Of a stretch of 64,000 nucleotides of DNA, positions 39,305 to 51,066 are shown one piece after another. Position numbers and translations under genes: made by a program. Below the pieces are notes generated by a model. That model was not told the DNA's origin and did no database searches. It was given only the letters and a program-made list of their open reading frames with translations. The stretch is from Rotaria socialis. Taxonomy: Eukaryota > Rotifera > Eurotatoria > Philodinida > Philodinidae. Numbering within the stretch: the stretch's first letter is position 1; every line of letters starts with the position of its first letter. Location of the stretch: NCBI GenBank assembly GCA_905331475.1, contig CAJNYU010003079.1, positions 62,001 to 126,000 on the forward strand, in the 5' to 3' direction.

Positions 39305-42300
39305 ATGAGTTCTAGTGAGGTTCCTGGTAATGAGAATGCCGATGATAAATCATCGATGCCTTCTACTCCAACTACAACAGTTGACTACAATCGAACATTA
39401 TCACAAGATTTGCGTAATCTTGATGATGCTCTTACATATGCCATCGACCAATTGACAGTATTTAACAGTGAAACTATGTCTGATTTATCGCTCAAATATG
39501 AGTTAATGCGTAACAATGAAGTAAGCATAAAATACGTGTTTTTTTTCTATCTATGACCAAACAATTTTAATTATAGAGTCGCGTGATTGGATTTTTTGCT
39601 CGTCAATTAATGTTACTACAGTCAGAAAAAGCCAATAGTCAAAATGGTGAATTTCACAGTGAATATTTTAAACTTGATCGTTTTTTGTCTGTTATTAATC
39701 TTAATAAAAAAGGCATTGAAGTAAGTTTATATCTGTTGTTATCCATGTGCTGTACTTCTTCATATCAATAAATTTCTGTTTTTATTTTAGTTTATTACAA
39801 AACGTATGACATTTGATGATTTGTTAAATGGAAAAGCTACTGCACGTGAAAAACTCTTATACGATGCTGAAACAACTGAAGCTGAACGGAAAGATTTTCG
39901 TAGTGCATTGAATGCATTAAAAGATTGTATTGGTAGGATAGTTTTGAAAACTAGTTTATTTTAGACTAAGAATTTTTCTTTCTCATAGACTATTTTTCTC
40001 ATGGCGGTACAAATGATAATGGACGTTTTTATTGGCATACTGAAACACCACCTCCAACAACGATTACACCTTATTCTGTTCGTCAACATCGTTTGTCAGA
40101 TACTGGTAAAATTTTTCTGTTTCTCCGATTTCGATTAAATATAAATATTTTCATAATCGCTTAGTACTTCCAGCACCACCCAACACAGACTCAGTACGGT
40201 CAACATCTGTATCTTTATCACTTTCAACTGAATTTGGCACTGTAGCAAATAATCACAATCAGACACCACTAACAACATTACCACCGACACGGCGGAATAA
40301 TAGTGAGAATTTCACTCTTTTTAAGTGATTATTTCTCTTTTTTTAAATTTAGCCACTCATACACCTCCACCGTCTCGTTCCAATCATTTATGTGTAAATG
40401 GTAAAGGAAAATGTGAACATCCAAGTAAAAAAAGTTCGGTTGACCCAGCAATATTTGCCAAGTAAGAAAAACAAGAAATCAATCGTAGTTGTTTGAAAAA
40501 GCATTCATTCTATTTTCCAATTAGTTTTAATCCATCACGTACTGCAGATCTGCAAATCCCGGACGGCGGTTTAGCATCTCGCCGAGGTTCTTATGGTTCT
40601 GATACGGAAAGTCAATTACAGTCTGGTAAGATAGAACTCTTATCGGTTGCATAAAAACGCAGAATATTTCATTAATTATCTTTTCATTACACGCATTTGG
40701 TTAGATTTTAAAATATAAAACTCTAGTTGCATACATATTTACGGAAGTTGGGTCTTCTGCTTACGAAACATAATTTGAAAGGAGAATTTGAAGTATAGAG
40801 ATAAATGTTTTAGTCTCTCGGGGTAGTTCAACGATACAGCACTACTATTGGTAATCGAAATCACACGCTTAGCTTATTGTAGCAGAAATGAATTTTCAAG
40901 AGTATGTTCAGTCGTTCTAATCTTAGCTCTTACTAAAAGCCTTTTCACGTCCATTAAGAGAAAACTGTGATGTTTTATTTTAATCGAAAAATATGCATGA
41001 AGAAATCGTCAAAAGGCAAGCTTACTATTTGAAAAACATTCGAAAATCGTGTTTTCGTAACACTTTAAACCTTTCCTACGAAGCGCATGCGGTAAAAAAA
41101 ACATGCTGAATGTTTTTCTCATGTTCAATTTGCCTTTAAAAGTATCTTCTTTAAGTAGATTTTACAATAACAGTAGCTAGTGGTTGTATTTTCTAAGTGG
41201 AAGTAAATCAAGCTCGTAATAAGAACTACGATTCAGACGGTTAAACATGCTTTCGGAAATTGTTTTCTTTTGGTAATATACGGATGGATGAAAACATTAA
41301 GCAGTATACTACCCACAGGGACGATATCCGTACATCGGCGAGCAAGTTTCCAGTGACTGTCATAGATCGTATGCTAATTAATGTACCATTATAATGTATA
41401 AGCCAGGTTTTTATGACATCCCAAAAGGATCATATGACATAACGGTAAACAAGTGTGTCCAAGAATGAAGAGAATAAAACCATCTGCCTGTGATTAATGA
41501 GTGCAGTTATGTCATGCGCTACATTTTGTTCACACCGGGATTGTATGACAATTTTCTTGTCTCAAGATTAAAATGTGATTGACGGCATTTGTGTTTTTGT
41601 TATTACTTAATGAATTTGGCTCTTAAAAAATGTTTCTATTTTGTATTAGAACTTGAGCGCACTCATAAGAATGAAACATCCAATGTTTCACGTCAGATGG
41701 ATATGCGTAAGACGGCTTTTGCTGCATATAAAAAATACTATCATTCAAAATCAATGCCAGCAGCATTAATCAAACAACAAGCGACATCAGAATCCATGGG
41801 ACAAAATACGAATAGTAGTCAACCGTTGAATTCAGATAGTAAAATATATGATGAAAATAAAACTGCATCGAAACCTGTAAAAAACCATTTTTGGGATAGA
41901 TCTATCTCAAAAGACGGTTAGCACTATAATAACAACTATAATTTATGCTACTTGCTCGGATAAGGTTGACTTAAATCTGCTTCTAATTCTATATGCTCAT
42001 GATTAACGTTATCCTTGATATATTTGTTTTATTTTGATTTTAAATGATAATCTTGATTATTATGAATAGGTACAGCAACACCTAAATCACCAACAGTTCG
42101 TTCGCCTACTATGTCAGGTTCACCAATGGGTTCAGCATATAATAGTGATACAGAAAATGAACCCAAAACATCAAGTAAATCATGAAAATATCTTTCTCTC
42201 TTATTCTAATCAATTAATGATTTGTTTTTCATAGGTATTCCACTTTACAATACGCATTCTCCTATTCTTACACATCGAATGGCACATAAAATTCAACACA

Positions 42301-45300
42301 AGTTCGTATTAAAAATAATTTCTATGTTGTGCTTGTACTCACGCTTTAGCTTACTTCTTTTAAGTAATACACACGTACACACATGTATAACCATATATAT
42401 ATATATATATTCATATAATCACTCTATCATATGATTTAATGTTGTAATTCTTTATATATTTGGTCTAACTGTTTATTTAATTCTAAATATCTTCATTGTT
42501 ATTGTATTGTTATTCAGTTTTGGTAGTAATTGTAAATGTAATTCTTTCTAAATGACAACAGCGACCCTATTGTTTTCTTTTTCTTTTCTCTCTATGTTAT
42601 TCTCAGGTGGAGTAATCTAATCAAATTATCAATATGTAATGTGTGTTCACGGCGAATCTTCTTTCTGGGCTCCAAATGCAATATTTGCAAGTAAGATACA
42701 TGACAACAAAAATGATTCAAATTGTTTTAGTAAGAAATCGCGTATTCTATAGGATTTGATTCGTTTTTTTTTCGTCCTAGACTTTTTATTAACCACTATC
42801 ATCATCATCTTTTCCTATTTTCTGCTTTCCGCGCGCCAGCAAAACGAATGAAACAACTAAAACGAAAATTTCTTTTTTTTTTACATTATTCTTCTAGGTT
42901 TCACAGAACCCGTGTATTCAAATTTTCCTTTTGTGACGTCTGTAAGAGACAGGTGTTTCGAGGAAAAGCATGTCTTCATTGCAAGTAAGACGCTCGAAAT
43001 GCACCTTGCCGATAAAATCGTGTTTAAAAAAAAATGCTAAACCGATGCAGCATGACATAGTAGAAAAGCATGATAGTCTCCTTGACTAAGAATGATTGCT
43101 ATTTTGATTTTTATTGAAAATTTTGTTGTTTCATATAAATATTTATTTATTTTTAAACCAAGATACAAATGTCACAAAGAATGCGTTCCAAATGCTCCGG
43201 CTAATTGTGGTTTTAGTGAAGGAAAACTTCGACAAGCTATTGATAATACTGATTTTCAAAATGCTTTTAGTAAATATCTAACTATACATACGAAAAAGTA
43301 GTATTCAATGTATCATTTTCACTATATCATTTTAGTTAATTCCAGTCCATCATCAAGAAAATATCATTTTACTCGTACGTTATATTGTGAAATATAATTT
43401 CACTTTTATGTACGATGATTATTATTCTAGCGTCTGATAGTGCAAGTCCAACACCGTCGACTCCGATATCAGCTCCAGGTTCACCTGCACCAAATTCATT
43501 AATTCCTGGTTATCATTTTAATTCGTCGATATTAAATGGAAATCCATCGATATCTGTTAGTGAATCTATTTATTGCAGTAAGTTTCGTTTTTTCTACAAA
43601 AAATATTACGAGATTGCATGATTCCAACAATAATTGTATATTTTAAAAATAAACAAATCAAATTCCTTTACAGTTGCGAGTTTGCATCCACCTGTACTGG
43701 AATATTCTATAAAATTGAAAAGAAGTGTGTGTGAGTAACAAAAATTAATTACATTTTTTGGAAACTTTATGATTTCATATTTTCGTATTATGGTGAATGA
43801 ATAGTATTATCTGAAGATAACAAAAAAAAAGAAAATGCACCGTTCATTCTTATTTTTTACCTTTAGCTCAAAATGATCCTGATAGTTGGGTCGTTATAGA
43901 GACGAACACGAAAACTGCATCAGGTGGGTGAAAAAGAATGTATACTAGTATATGTGGTGTCGGAAATAAACCTCTGCATTCTCTTTATGTTGTCTGTCGA
44001 AAAAAAAACACTAATATTTGTTTTGTTCTTTGCTTCCTTCTGTAAAAACTCACCGCGACCTACTAAAAACAAATAATTATTTTTTTAGAAATTACTGAAT
44101 CTCAATCCGATAGTGATACAAAGTATGTAAAGTAAACCTATGCATTTTTCTTTTTAATTTTATTGAAGATTTAGTTCAACAATTCAAACTGAATCTGGAA
44201 CTAATATGACCGAATCGACACAGACAACGCACAGTACACTTCCACAGAAATCATCACAAGTAAATCAACTGTGATAATTAATTTATATAAAAATGCGTGT
44301 TTAATTTTCTAGAGCGAACCAACACATCCGAATCGAGAAGATTTTAAATCAAAACTTTCTATTTCATTCGACGACGATGAAGCCGATCCAGAAAAACGAA
44401 ATCTTAATGTAAATTGTTCTCTACACGCTTGTCTTTAAAATGAGCAGATCGCATTTCGGAGAGTGAAAATATTTTTAAAAAAGTTTGAACAAATGACCAA
44501 GAAATTACTAGGACTGTAATTTGCTGTTCCAGCTTATATTGGACTCGCAAGATGACTTTAGCAAACCGAGAGAATTCTTATATTCAAGAATATTGAATTT
44601 CCAAAATAAACTAGCATACTTTGCTCTTAGATATTTTCTACCATTGCCAAGATCATCTTCCGAATTCAATTATAAGTTCAATCGACGGTTTACAAGTTTA
44701 AGTACTTTCCACATCGATATGTTTAAAAGGCTTGACTTTTTTCTTCAATTCATCATAAGATTTTTTTACATGAAACAACCTGTTATATTTTAAGTTAAAA
44801 CAAAGATTCTCAACCGTTTGTTTTTCTTCATATTTAGCTTTCAACATCGATACAAGATTGGGTAATTGTGTATAATAATATAAAAATGATTGAAGAAGTA
44901 CGACGGTCTTCTGGAACATTGATGAAGTAAAAAAAACAAAATCAACCATAACATAAATTATCTTTTGTTCTAAATAAACTTTCGTTTTCATTAGGGCTCA
45001 TTGGCATGGAGAGCTTGCTGTAAGAATAATAAAGCCTGATCCTAAACTAAGTGAAGTTGAATTTTTAAATCTATTCAGAAATCAAGTAAGATAGATAGTC
45101 TCCAGTTTCATCATATGAATTTTCACGATTTTTATTTCAAAGGTATTTCGATTACGAAAAGTTCGACATGAACATTTAAATTTATATACTGGTGTTTGTA
45201 GTACGTATTCATATGCATTTTTCCAAATTTGATAATCATTTATTTTATTTCGAATCTTTTTCTTGACTAGTTGAAAGTCCTAATTTTGCAATTGCTTCAA

Positions 45301-46606
45301 AGTAAGTCGACTTTTCTTATTCAGAATTTATTTCTCTTCTAATAAAAATAAATAATTTTTAGCTGGATTCGTGGCTCGACTCTATTTGAAATGATTCACA
45401 TACGTAATGATGTTATTCCACTTAATTTAGCTGTAAATTATGCTGCACAAATAGCTCAAGCGATGAGTTATTTACATGAAAAATCTATTAATCATATGTC
45501 ACTAAGAACATCGAATATCTTTATACAAAACAATCGAATTATTTTAACTGATTATGGTTTAGTACCATTGAGTAAATGTTATCGATACAATGATCAGCCA
45601 TGTATAATAGCTCCACGTGGTTGGTTGAGCTATTTAGCACCTGAACTAATACGTAAACTTGATCCACGTAATGAACAAACACTTCTACGGCATACACCTC
45701 AAACAGATGTTTATGCATTCGGGTAAATTAAAGAACAAAGATATATTTTAGTGAAATAGGACGAACCAATGACATTTGTGCTTTTGTTTTAAAGAACTGT
45801 TTGGTATGAACTTCTATTTCGAGAATTTCCATTTTCAAAACAACCACCAGAATATATTATATGGAGAGCAGGCAATTCTCTCAAACAACCACTGAGTAGT
45901 GTTCATATTAGTAAAAATGCTAAAGTAAGTATTAGTTTACTTTGAATGTTATATTAGTATATGAAATGTGAAAACTAACTTTTAGAACATTTTTAGCTAT
46001 CTCTGACTATCTATTCATTTTTTAGTATCTTCCAATTTGTAAAAAAACTATCTAAAATCTTGCAATAGAAACCAGAGCTGAGCACAGAACAGAACTGCCC
46101 TGCTGTCCTGTCCTGTCCTGCCGCCCGCCAGGACGGACCAGGGTATCAGGACAGGGCAGAAAACTTGTGCTGTGCTCTGCTCTGATAGGAACTATATTCA
46201 ATTCATTTTAATATTACATACTCTTATATATATATAATCAAATCAAACTAATATATATTTGTGAAAACACGTTGGTTAGCTAAATTTTTCGGGAAAATCA
46301 CATCTTTGGAAAATGACGAAGTACACTTGTCCCTCTTTAATTAATAAACAGAAATAGCCACTAATCTGTAACTAATTAGATCTAGAAAAAAAAAAGATAA
46401 GCTCTCATGATACTTCAACAGAAATATCTTATTCCTTATAGGATATTATCAATCAATGCTGGTCATTTGTAGCAGATGATCGTCCAGACTTCGCGATGCT
46501 GTGTAAATCTCTAACAAAAATGCCAGGTAAACGAGCATTGGTGCGATCTCCATCAACACCACTTCAATATCATGGGAATCAAATATCAAATCATCATTTC
46601 AGTTAA
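39305..46606 (+). CDS. ksr: Kinase suppressor of Ras (KSR), pseudokinase scaffold
   Basis: Scaffold that brings RAF, MEK and ERK together. 26 exons were traced: 39305-39520, 39577-39720, 39791-39932, 39989-40105, 40165-40302, 40353-40461, 40525-40625, 41650-41916, 42070-42174, 42235-42301, 42898-42984, 43163-43269, 43336-43374, 43431-43577, 43674-43730, 43867-43923, 44089-44122, 44175-44259, 44313-44408, 44838-44926, 44995-45085, 45143-45200, 45271-45301, 45363-45722, 45795-45924, 46442-46606; about 1012 aa. Exon 18 could instead begin at 44169. An N-terminal CA1-like region precedes a C1 zinc domain (H468, C481, C484, C494, C497, H502, C505, C513), Ser/Thr/Pro-rich linkers, and a kinase-like domain from about 710. 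Arg745 replaces the ATP lysine (ELAVRII), HMSLRTSN replaces HRDLKxxN, DYG (858-860) replaces DFG, and the glycine loop is lost. Confidence 0.9.
46065..46192. mobile_element. 112-bp foldback element in the last KSR intron
   Basis: The body at 46073-46184 begins CAGAGCTGAGCACAG and ends ctgtgctctgctctg, an imperfect inverted repeat. GC-rich internal tgtcc/ggaca repeats contrast with the AT-rich surroundings. Flanking octamers atagaaac (46065-46072) and ataggaac (46185-46192) differ at one base, fitting an 8-bp hAT-type target-site duplication. Confidence 0.78.
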
Positions 46607-47389
46607 TTTTATCTCAATATGTTTTGTGCGATATTCATTTGCATTCCTCTTCATGCTAAATAGGGATTTACAACGAGCATATGATCTGTTGTTTCTATCT
46701 TTCTTTCTCTTTCTCTCTCTCTCTCTCTCTTTTTTTTTACTGTTATTGTATTGTACAAAAGAAATATTCTGAAAACGAAGACAATATTTAATCGTGTGCA
46801 ATAAGAATTTTAATTATAGAAAGAAAAAGAATATTTTAGTTTTATCAAGCTGATAAATATTGTTATTTTTATTTTCGGTCCCTGTTGTGAAAACAAGTGA
46901 CATTCTCTGTTTGTTTTTCCTTATAGTCGTATCCATGCATGTAGTAGTGTTAATATTAAGAAAACAAAAGAAGCAATGAGCAATAAAATAAAACATCAAC
47001 CAATATTTTAGAAAAGAAAAAAAACAGTGTTGGTTTTTATACGTGAGATTATTCATCGAGCATCCCAGTCATCCTTTTCCCTATTCCCGTTCTTTTTTCT
47101 CTCAAACAATTGTAATCTGATTCAAATATATTTTTATGAGTACAACTCATATTCATTTTGGTCCTTGTAAAAAGATACCAATTAGACAATGTTTTCATCT
47201 TTCTTTTTGTATTCCTATTTGTCTTTTTCTTGCTCGTTTATATCAATAATAGAACATCGATTTAATCATTAATATTATATTATATATTTAACTGAAGCAT
47301 GCAGGCATAGCGCATAGACAGCAATGATTCAAAAATTTAGAAGTTTAGATTTAATTATTGTTCGATTATCAATGTCTTAATGAAGAGAA
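46607..47389. other. Convergent 3' region between KSR and PIP5K-like genes
   Basis: Contains a CT-rich simple repeat (about 46699-46738) and AT-rich 3' sequence. No supported exon. Confidence 0.5.
46699..46738. repeat. (CT)n / poly-pyrimidine simple repeat
   Basis: Runs of ttctct and ctctct followed by eight or more T, just downstream of the KSR stop codon. Confidence 0.85.
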
Positions 47390-50300
47390 CTAAGAAAATG
47401 CATTCATTGACATAGGATGTGTGCAAAGTTCATCTTCAGCTGGACGAAAAACACGTTCAAATACAAATTTTTTGAATCTATCAGCATAAAAATCAGTTTC
47501 TACAATCGAACGATCATCAACAACATCCGGATTTTCAACCGTTTGATATTGTCGTTGCATTACTTTACATATATCAAATCTATATCGATTGAAAAATATT
47601 CAAAGTTGAAATTAAGGAAACAACTGTAAGTTAACTTACGTTTGTAATATATCAATAATACCGAAAAACAGAAGAACCCATTCACCTTTTTCATTTATTG
47701 CAGGAATACCTCTAGAATAGATGATAAAGTAAATATAATTTTTCCTTTAAGAAAAACACTAGCTTGTTTAAAGTGTACATAGCAAAGTAGTGCTAATAAG
47801 TTAATAATCACACATGTAACACTATAATATGACGAACCGAAATGTTGTTTTTTAATCAAGTGAAACTCCAGCTAGCATATTACCATATACTTACAGTGCA
47901 AAACCTAATATAGGAGTACGTTAAAGTGTTAAAAATAGATATATTTGGTCATAGAAATATCAAATGGAAGTTCTATAGAAAATTTGGACAACCAAAACAG
48001 ATTCTTCATTATATGAAATAACGGTAGCATTCTTGTAGAAGTTCTGCATATAAATCAATATATTGATTCAGTGCAAAGACGATCAAGATCATATATCGGT
48101 CACTCAAGTTTTCGTAAACTTTTAATTAATATCTATGAACTGTATATTCTCCATTCTTCTCAAATTCAATGTGAAAATAGAATTATCTGATGAAAATAAA
48201 ACAAGTTTCTTTTTGTAAATTAGTAAATGAAATAATTGACGAGGAGATGAGTGGTCCATATCTACTGATAAAGATACCATGGCTACTATGGCAGTTGTAT
48301 CATAGATATAAGTAGTTTTCCGATTCTTTTTTTCCCATCATATCTGTATTAGATACTATTGAGCATTATCACTACTGTTGACAGAGATGAACTCATCGTA
48401 TACTTGCAAAAGTAGTTAATGCACTAAAGATCTGCGAAAATCAACACTTAAGAGATAAATCTTTTTTTGTGTACTCAAAAAGTGAGTACACTACTAAAAT
48501 TGGTCAGTGTGTCAGGCCGTCCGTTTATTCGGTAACTCTTCACAATTACATTCGATTGAGCTGAAATTTTGTGCGCAGTTCAATCTCATCAATATCTAGG
48601 TCGAGTTCAAAGATGAGAAGGATCCGTCAAGAAATGGCTGAGTTATCGAAAAATTGTCATTTTTGATCAGGCCATCCCTGAGGGGGAGTACAGGGATTTT
48701 TTAAAAGAAACATTTTTTTTCTCAGAAGTATCCACAACATATATAAATCGACTGAGTTTTTAACGCTGATTCTGAATCTGGTGTTAGTTTTGAACTAAAT
48801 CGTAGCTTTCTAACGAAACATCGCCTGAAAAACGTCTCAAAATACACAAAAACTGCATCCAGAAATCAAATTGCCCAGTTTCTCATGATCATTTTGGTGT
48901 TCAGATATTCTAGAATGACTCATATGTCCCATGCACTTTTTGCAGTACACATAACTCTCGGGTGAAATCCGAAGTTTCCACATTTATTTATTGATACGTT
49001 CTGGTTTCAAGATTCTACATTGACGCTCACTTTAAATTCACTCATTCTCAAATAAAGAAATTTGGAGTCGAAACACAAGTTTAGCTGAATTTTTCAAACA
49101 AACATTTGACTCATTTAAACTTACCCAATTTTTTTAGCATTTTCAGCATCAAATGTTGACATTTCTTTATGGCCCACACCTAATGTTTCCATTGGATTTT
49201 TAAATTTTAATGGCGTTTTCGATTTTTCTTCATCGAGTTGATCCACTTGTTGTGCCATGCCAACTAGAAATGCATCACGAGCATTACTGATTAAAGATTC
49301 GAGCGTACCAATACGGGTTGGCTTCACTTGATTATCCATATTATGAACAGCTATTTAATTAAGAATAACTAATGAAAAGCTAAGAAAATTTTTTATCTAT
49401 AAATATATTACTTAGCAGTAATGAATAATCCATAACATTCAGTTTTTGTAAAAATTCTACGTCGCGCGTAATAACATCTTTTAAAAGATAATAAACACTT
49501 TTTGGTAATGTCAAGCCCTCAGGATGTATATCACGAAAATCATTATCTTTAAATGTTGCCGATGTCTTTTGTTTTTCTGTAGCACTTGCATCACGTTTAT
49601 AGGATGAACCTTTTAAATCATATTTTTCGTGAATTACAATATTCGTTGGAATAAAATTTGAAAATATGGCAAACCGTAATGTAAATGAATCCACTGTTAT
49701 ACCTTTCTGTTGCGATAGATAAGGTATATAACCAAAACAACCAAATAATTTTGCGATAAATGTTGCTGGAGTACTGGTTACATATTGACAATATTCATTT
49801 AAAAATTTTTGTTGAATAAATTTTGCATCATAATCACGAACTGTTTTAATAAGAAATAATGCATCTGATGTTAAATAGAGAAGTGAACCTGAACTCGATG
49901 GATTTACTATTTCTCTAAGTTCACCTTGACATATATGTGACCGTAATGTTGTTGGTTGAATATCATAAATGTTCATTAGCTTATAAAATAAATCAATTCC
50001 ATATGCTTCAATATCAAAATCTGGCAAATTATGCGATGGTGTCAGTATGCTACCACATGTTGGAAATTTGACTCGTTGAGTATATTCATTTAATGTCTTA
50101 GACCGATCAAGTTGATCATCAAGAAAATAACCAATGCCTAGTAGCGAAAACTTTAGTTAGAACAAAGCAAGGTTGAAATTAATACGCCAAATTTAACTAG
50201 AGTATTATTGAAACAAGCAGCCATGCTCCGATAAAAAAAAACTTACGCACCAATTTGAAGTGCCTGCCGAATATGTTCACTTTTTAAAACACCAGATGTA

Positions 50301-50431
50301 ATCAACTTTTGTAAAAGTTTTTGTTTAGCAAGTGTTCCTGTTGTATCTGTCATCGATGAAATATGTTCATGAACCGTTGACACTAGTTCATGCTTTTTGT
50401 CTTTAACATAATGTAAAAATTTTTCAGCCAT
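47390..50431 (-). CDS. Phosphatidylinositol-phosphate kinase, type I PIP5K-like
   Basis: Predicted to phosphorylate phosphatidylinositol 4-phosphate to PI(4,5)P2 at membranes. Minus-strand exons: 50431-50251, 50137-49412, 49350-49125, 47711-47640 and 47579-47390, joining in frame to 464 aa. Family landmarks in order: GSILTPSHN, GSLLYLTSDALFLIKTV (ATP lysine in IKTV), YDLKGSSYKRDAS (type I-like; type II relatives read KGSTVAREA), FKDNDF, MDYSLLL with the catalytic Asp, and GIPAINEKGEWVLLFFGIIDILQ. The specificity loop after exon 4 reads TFDICKVM, where type I enzymes carry a dibasic KK in FIKKLEH; only one lysine remains (K407). The short N-terminus lacks any transmembrane part. Intron 3 is 1413 bp and holds a possible repeat (48468-49010). 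The first intron uses a gtgcgt donor; the neighbouring gtaagt would break the frame. Confidence 0.88.
48468..49010. repeat. Possible dispersed repeat inside PIP5K-like intron 3
   Basis: Starts with a perfect short hairpin, GTGTACTC (48469-48476) and GAGTACAC (48484-48491). About 500 bp of less AT-rich sequence follows (ggtcagtgtgtcaggccgtc, ggccatccctgagggggag) that does not encode protein and differs in composition from the rest of the intron. No second copy is in the window, so repeat status is inference. Confidence 0.35.
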
Positions 50432-51066
50432 TTAATGTCGTTGACAATGAGTAGAGATAATGTTTCTGTCTAGAATATATATGACTTAAGTGTTTAGAAT
50501 GGAATTTCGTTTTATTTTTCTCTAGAATAATATTCAACAAGGCCTTCTGCCATCGTTCATATTATGTTTTTTTTTCGGTGATTCGCATAGAGTATGATTA
50601 TTTAAAAATAATCACCAACGACGAGAAATAGGTAGTTATGTGCATCTTGTTCTTTTATTACTGCATCAATGTTCAATACGAATCAGAGGATCGCATTTAT
50701 TTGCATATGAAAGAAGAATACAGTGACATTGAAATTTCAAGTTCTTGTGTTTTTTGATAACGTCACATAGAACAGAAGAAATAGATCACATTCAGCGTAT
50801 TTATCTGTGTCAGGGAGTTACGGAGTGATAAAATGCACATATTCTGCGCATTATAACTTCGTATTGCTATCGCAGCCAAAGCTGTGTGTTTCAATCATAC
50901 TGTGTTCTTGATTTATTTTTATTTTCTTTATTGTACAAAAAATGCAATTCTCAGTAAATAGAAAGAGAACACATTGTTCGTGGAGGCATCGCTTAGTCAA
51001 CGAACAACGTCATGGCTGCTATTGCTTGAGAAGAAAACGACAAATCAAAGCAAAAGTAACTAAGAG
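50432..51066. promoter_or_regulatory. Divergent promoter region, PIP5K-like / CCDC177-like
   Basis: 635 bp between two divergent start codons, expected to hold both promoters. No exon was seen. Confidence 0.45.

Noticed and set aside
44521..44991. 90- and 97-codon frames between KSR exons 19 and 20
   Set aside because: Intronic; neither joins neighbouring exons in frame and neither shows KSR similarity, whereas 44838-44926 on the plus strand does.
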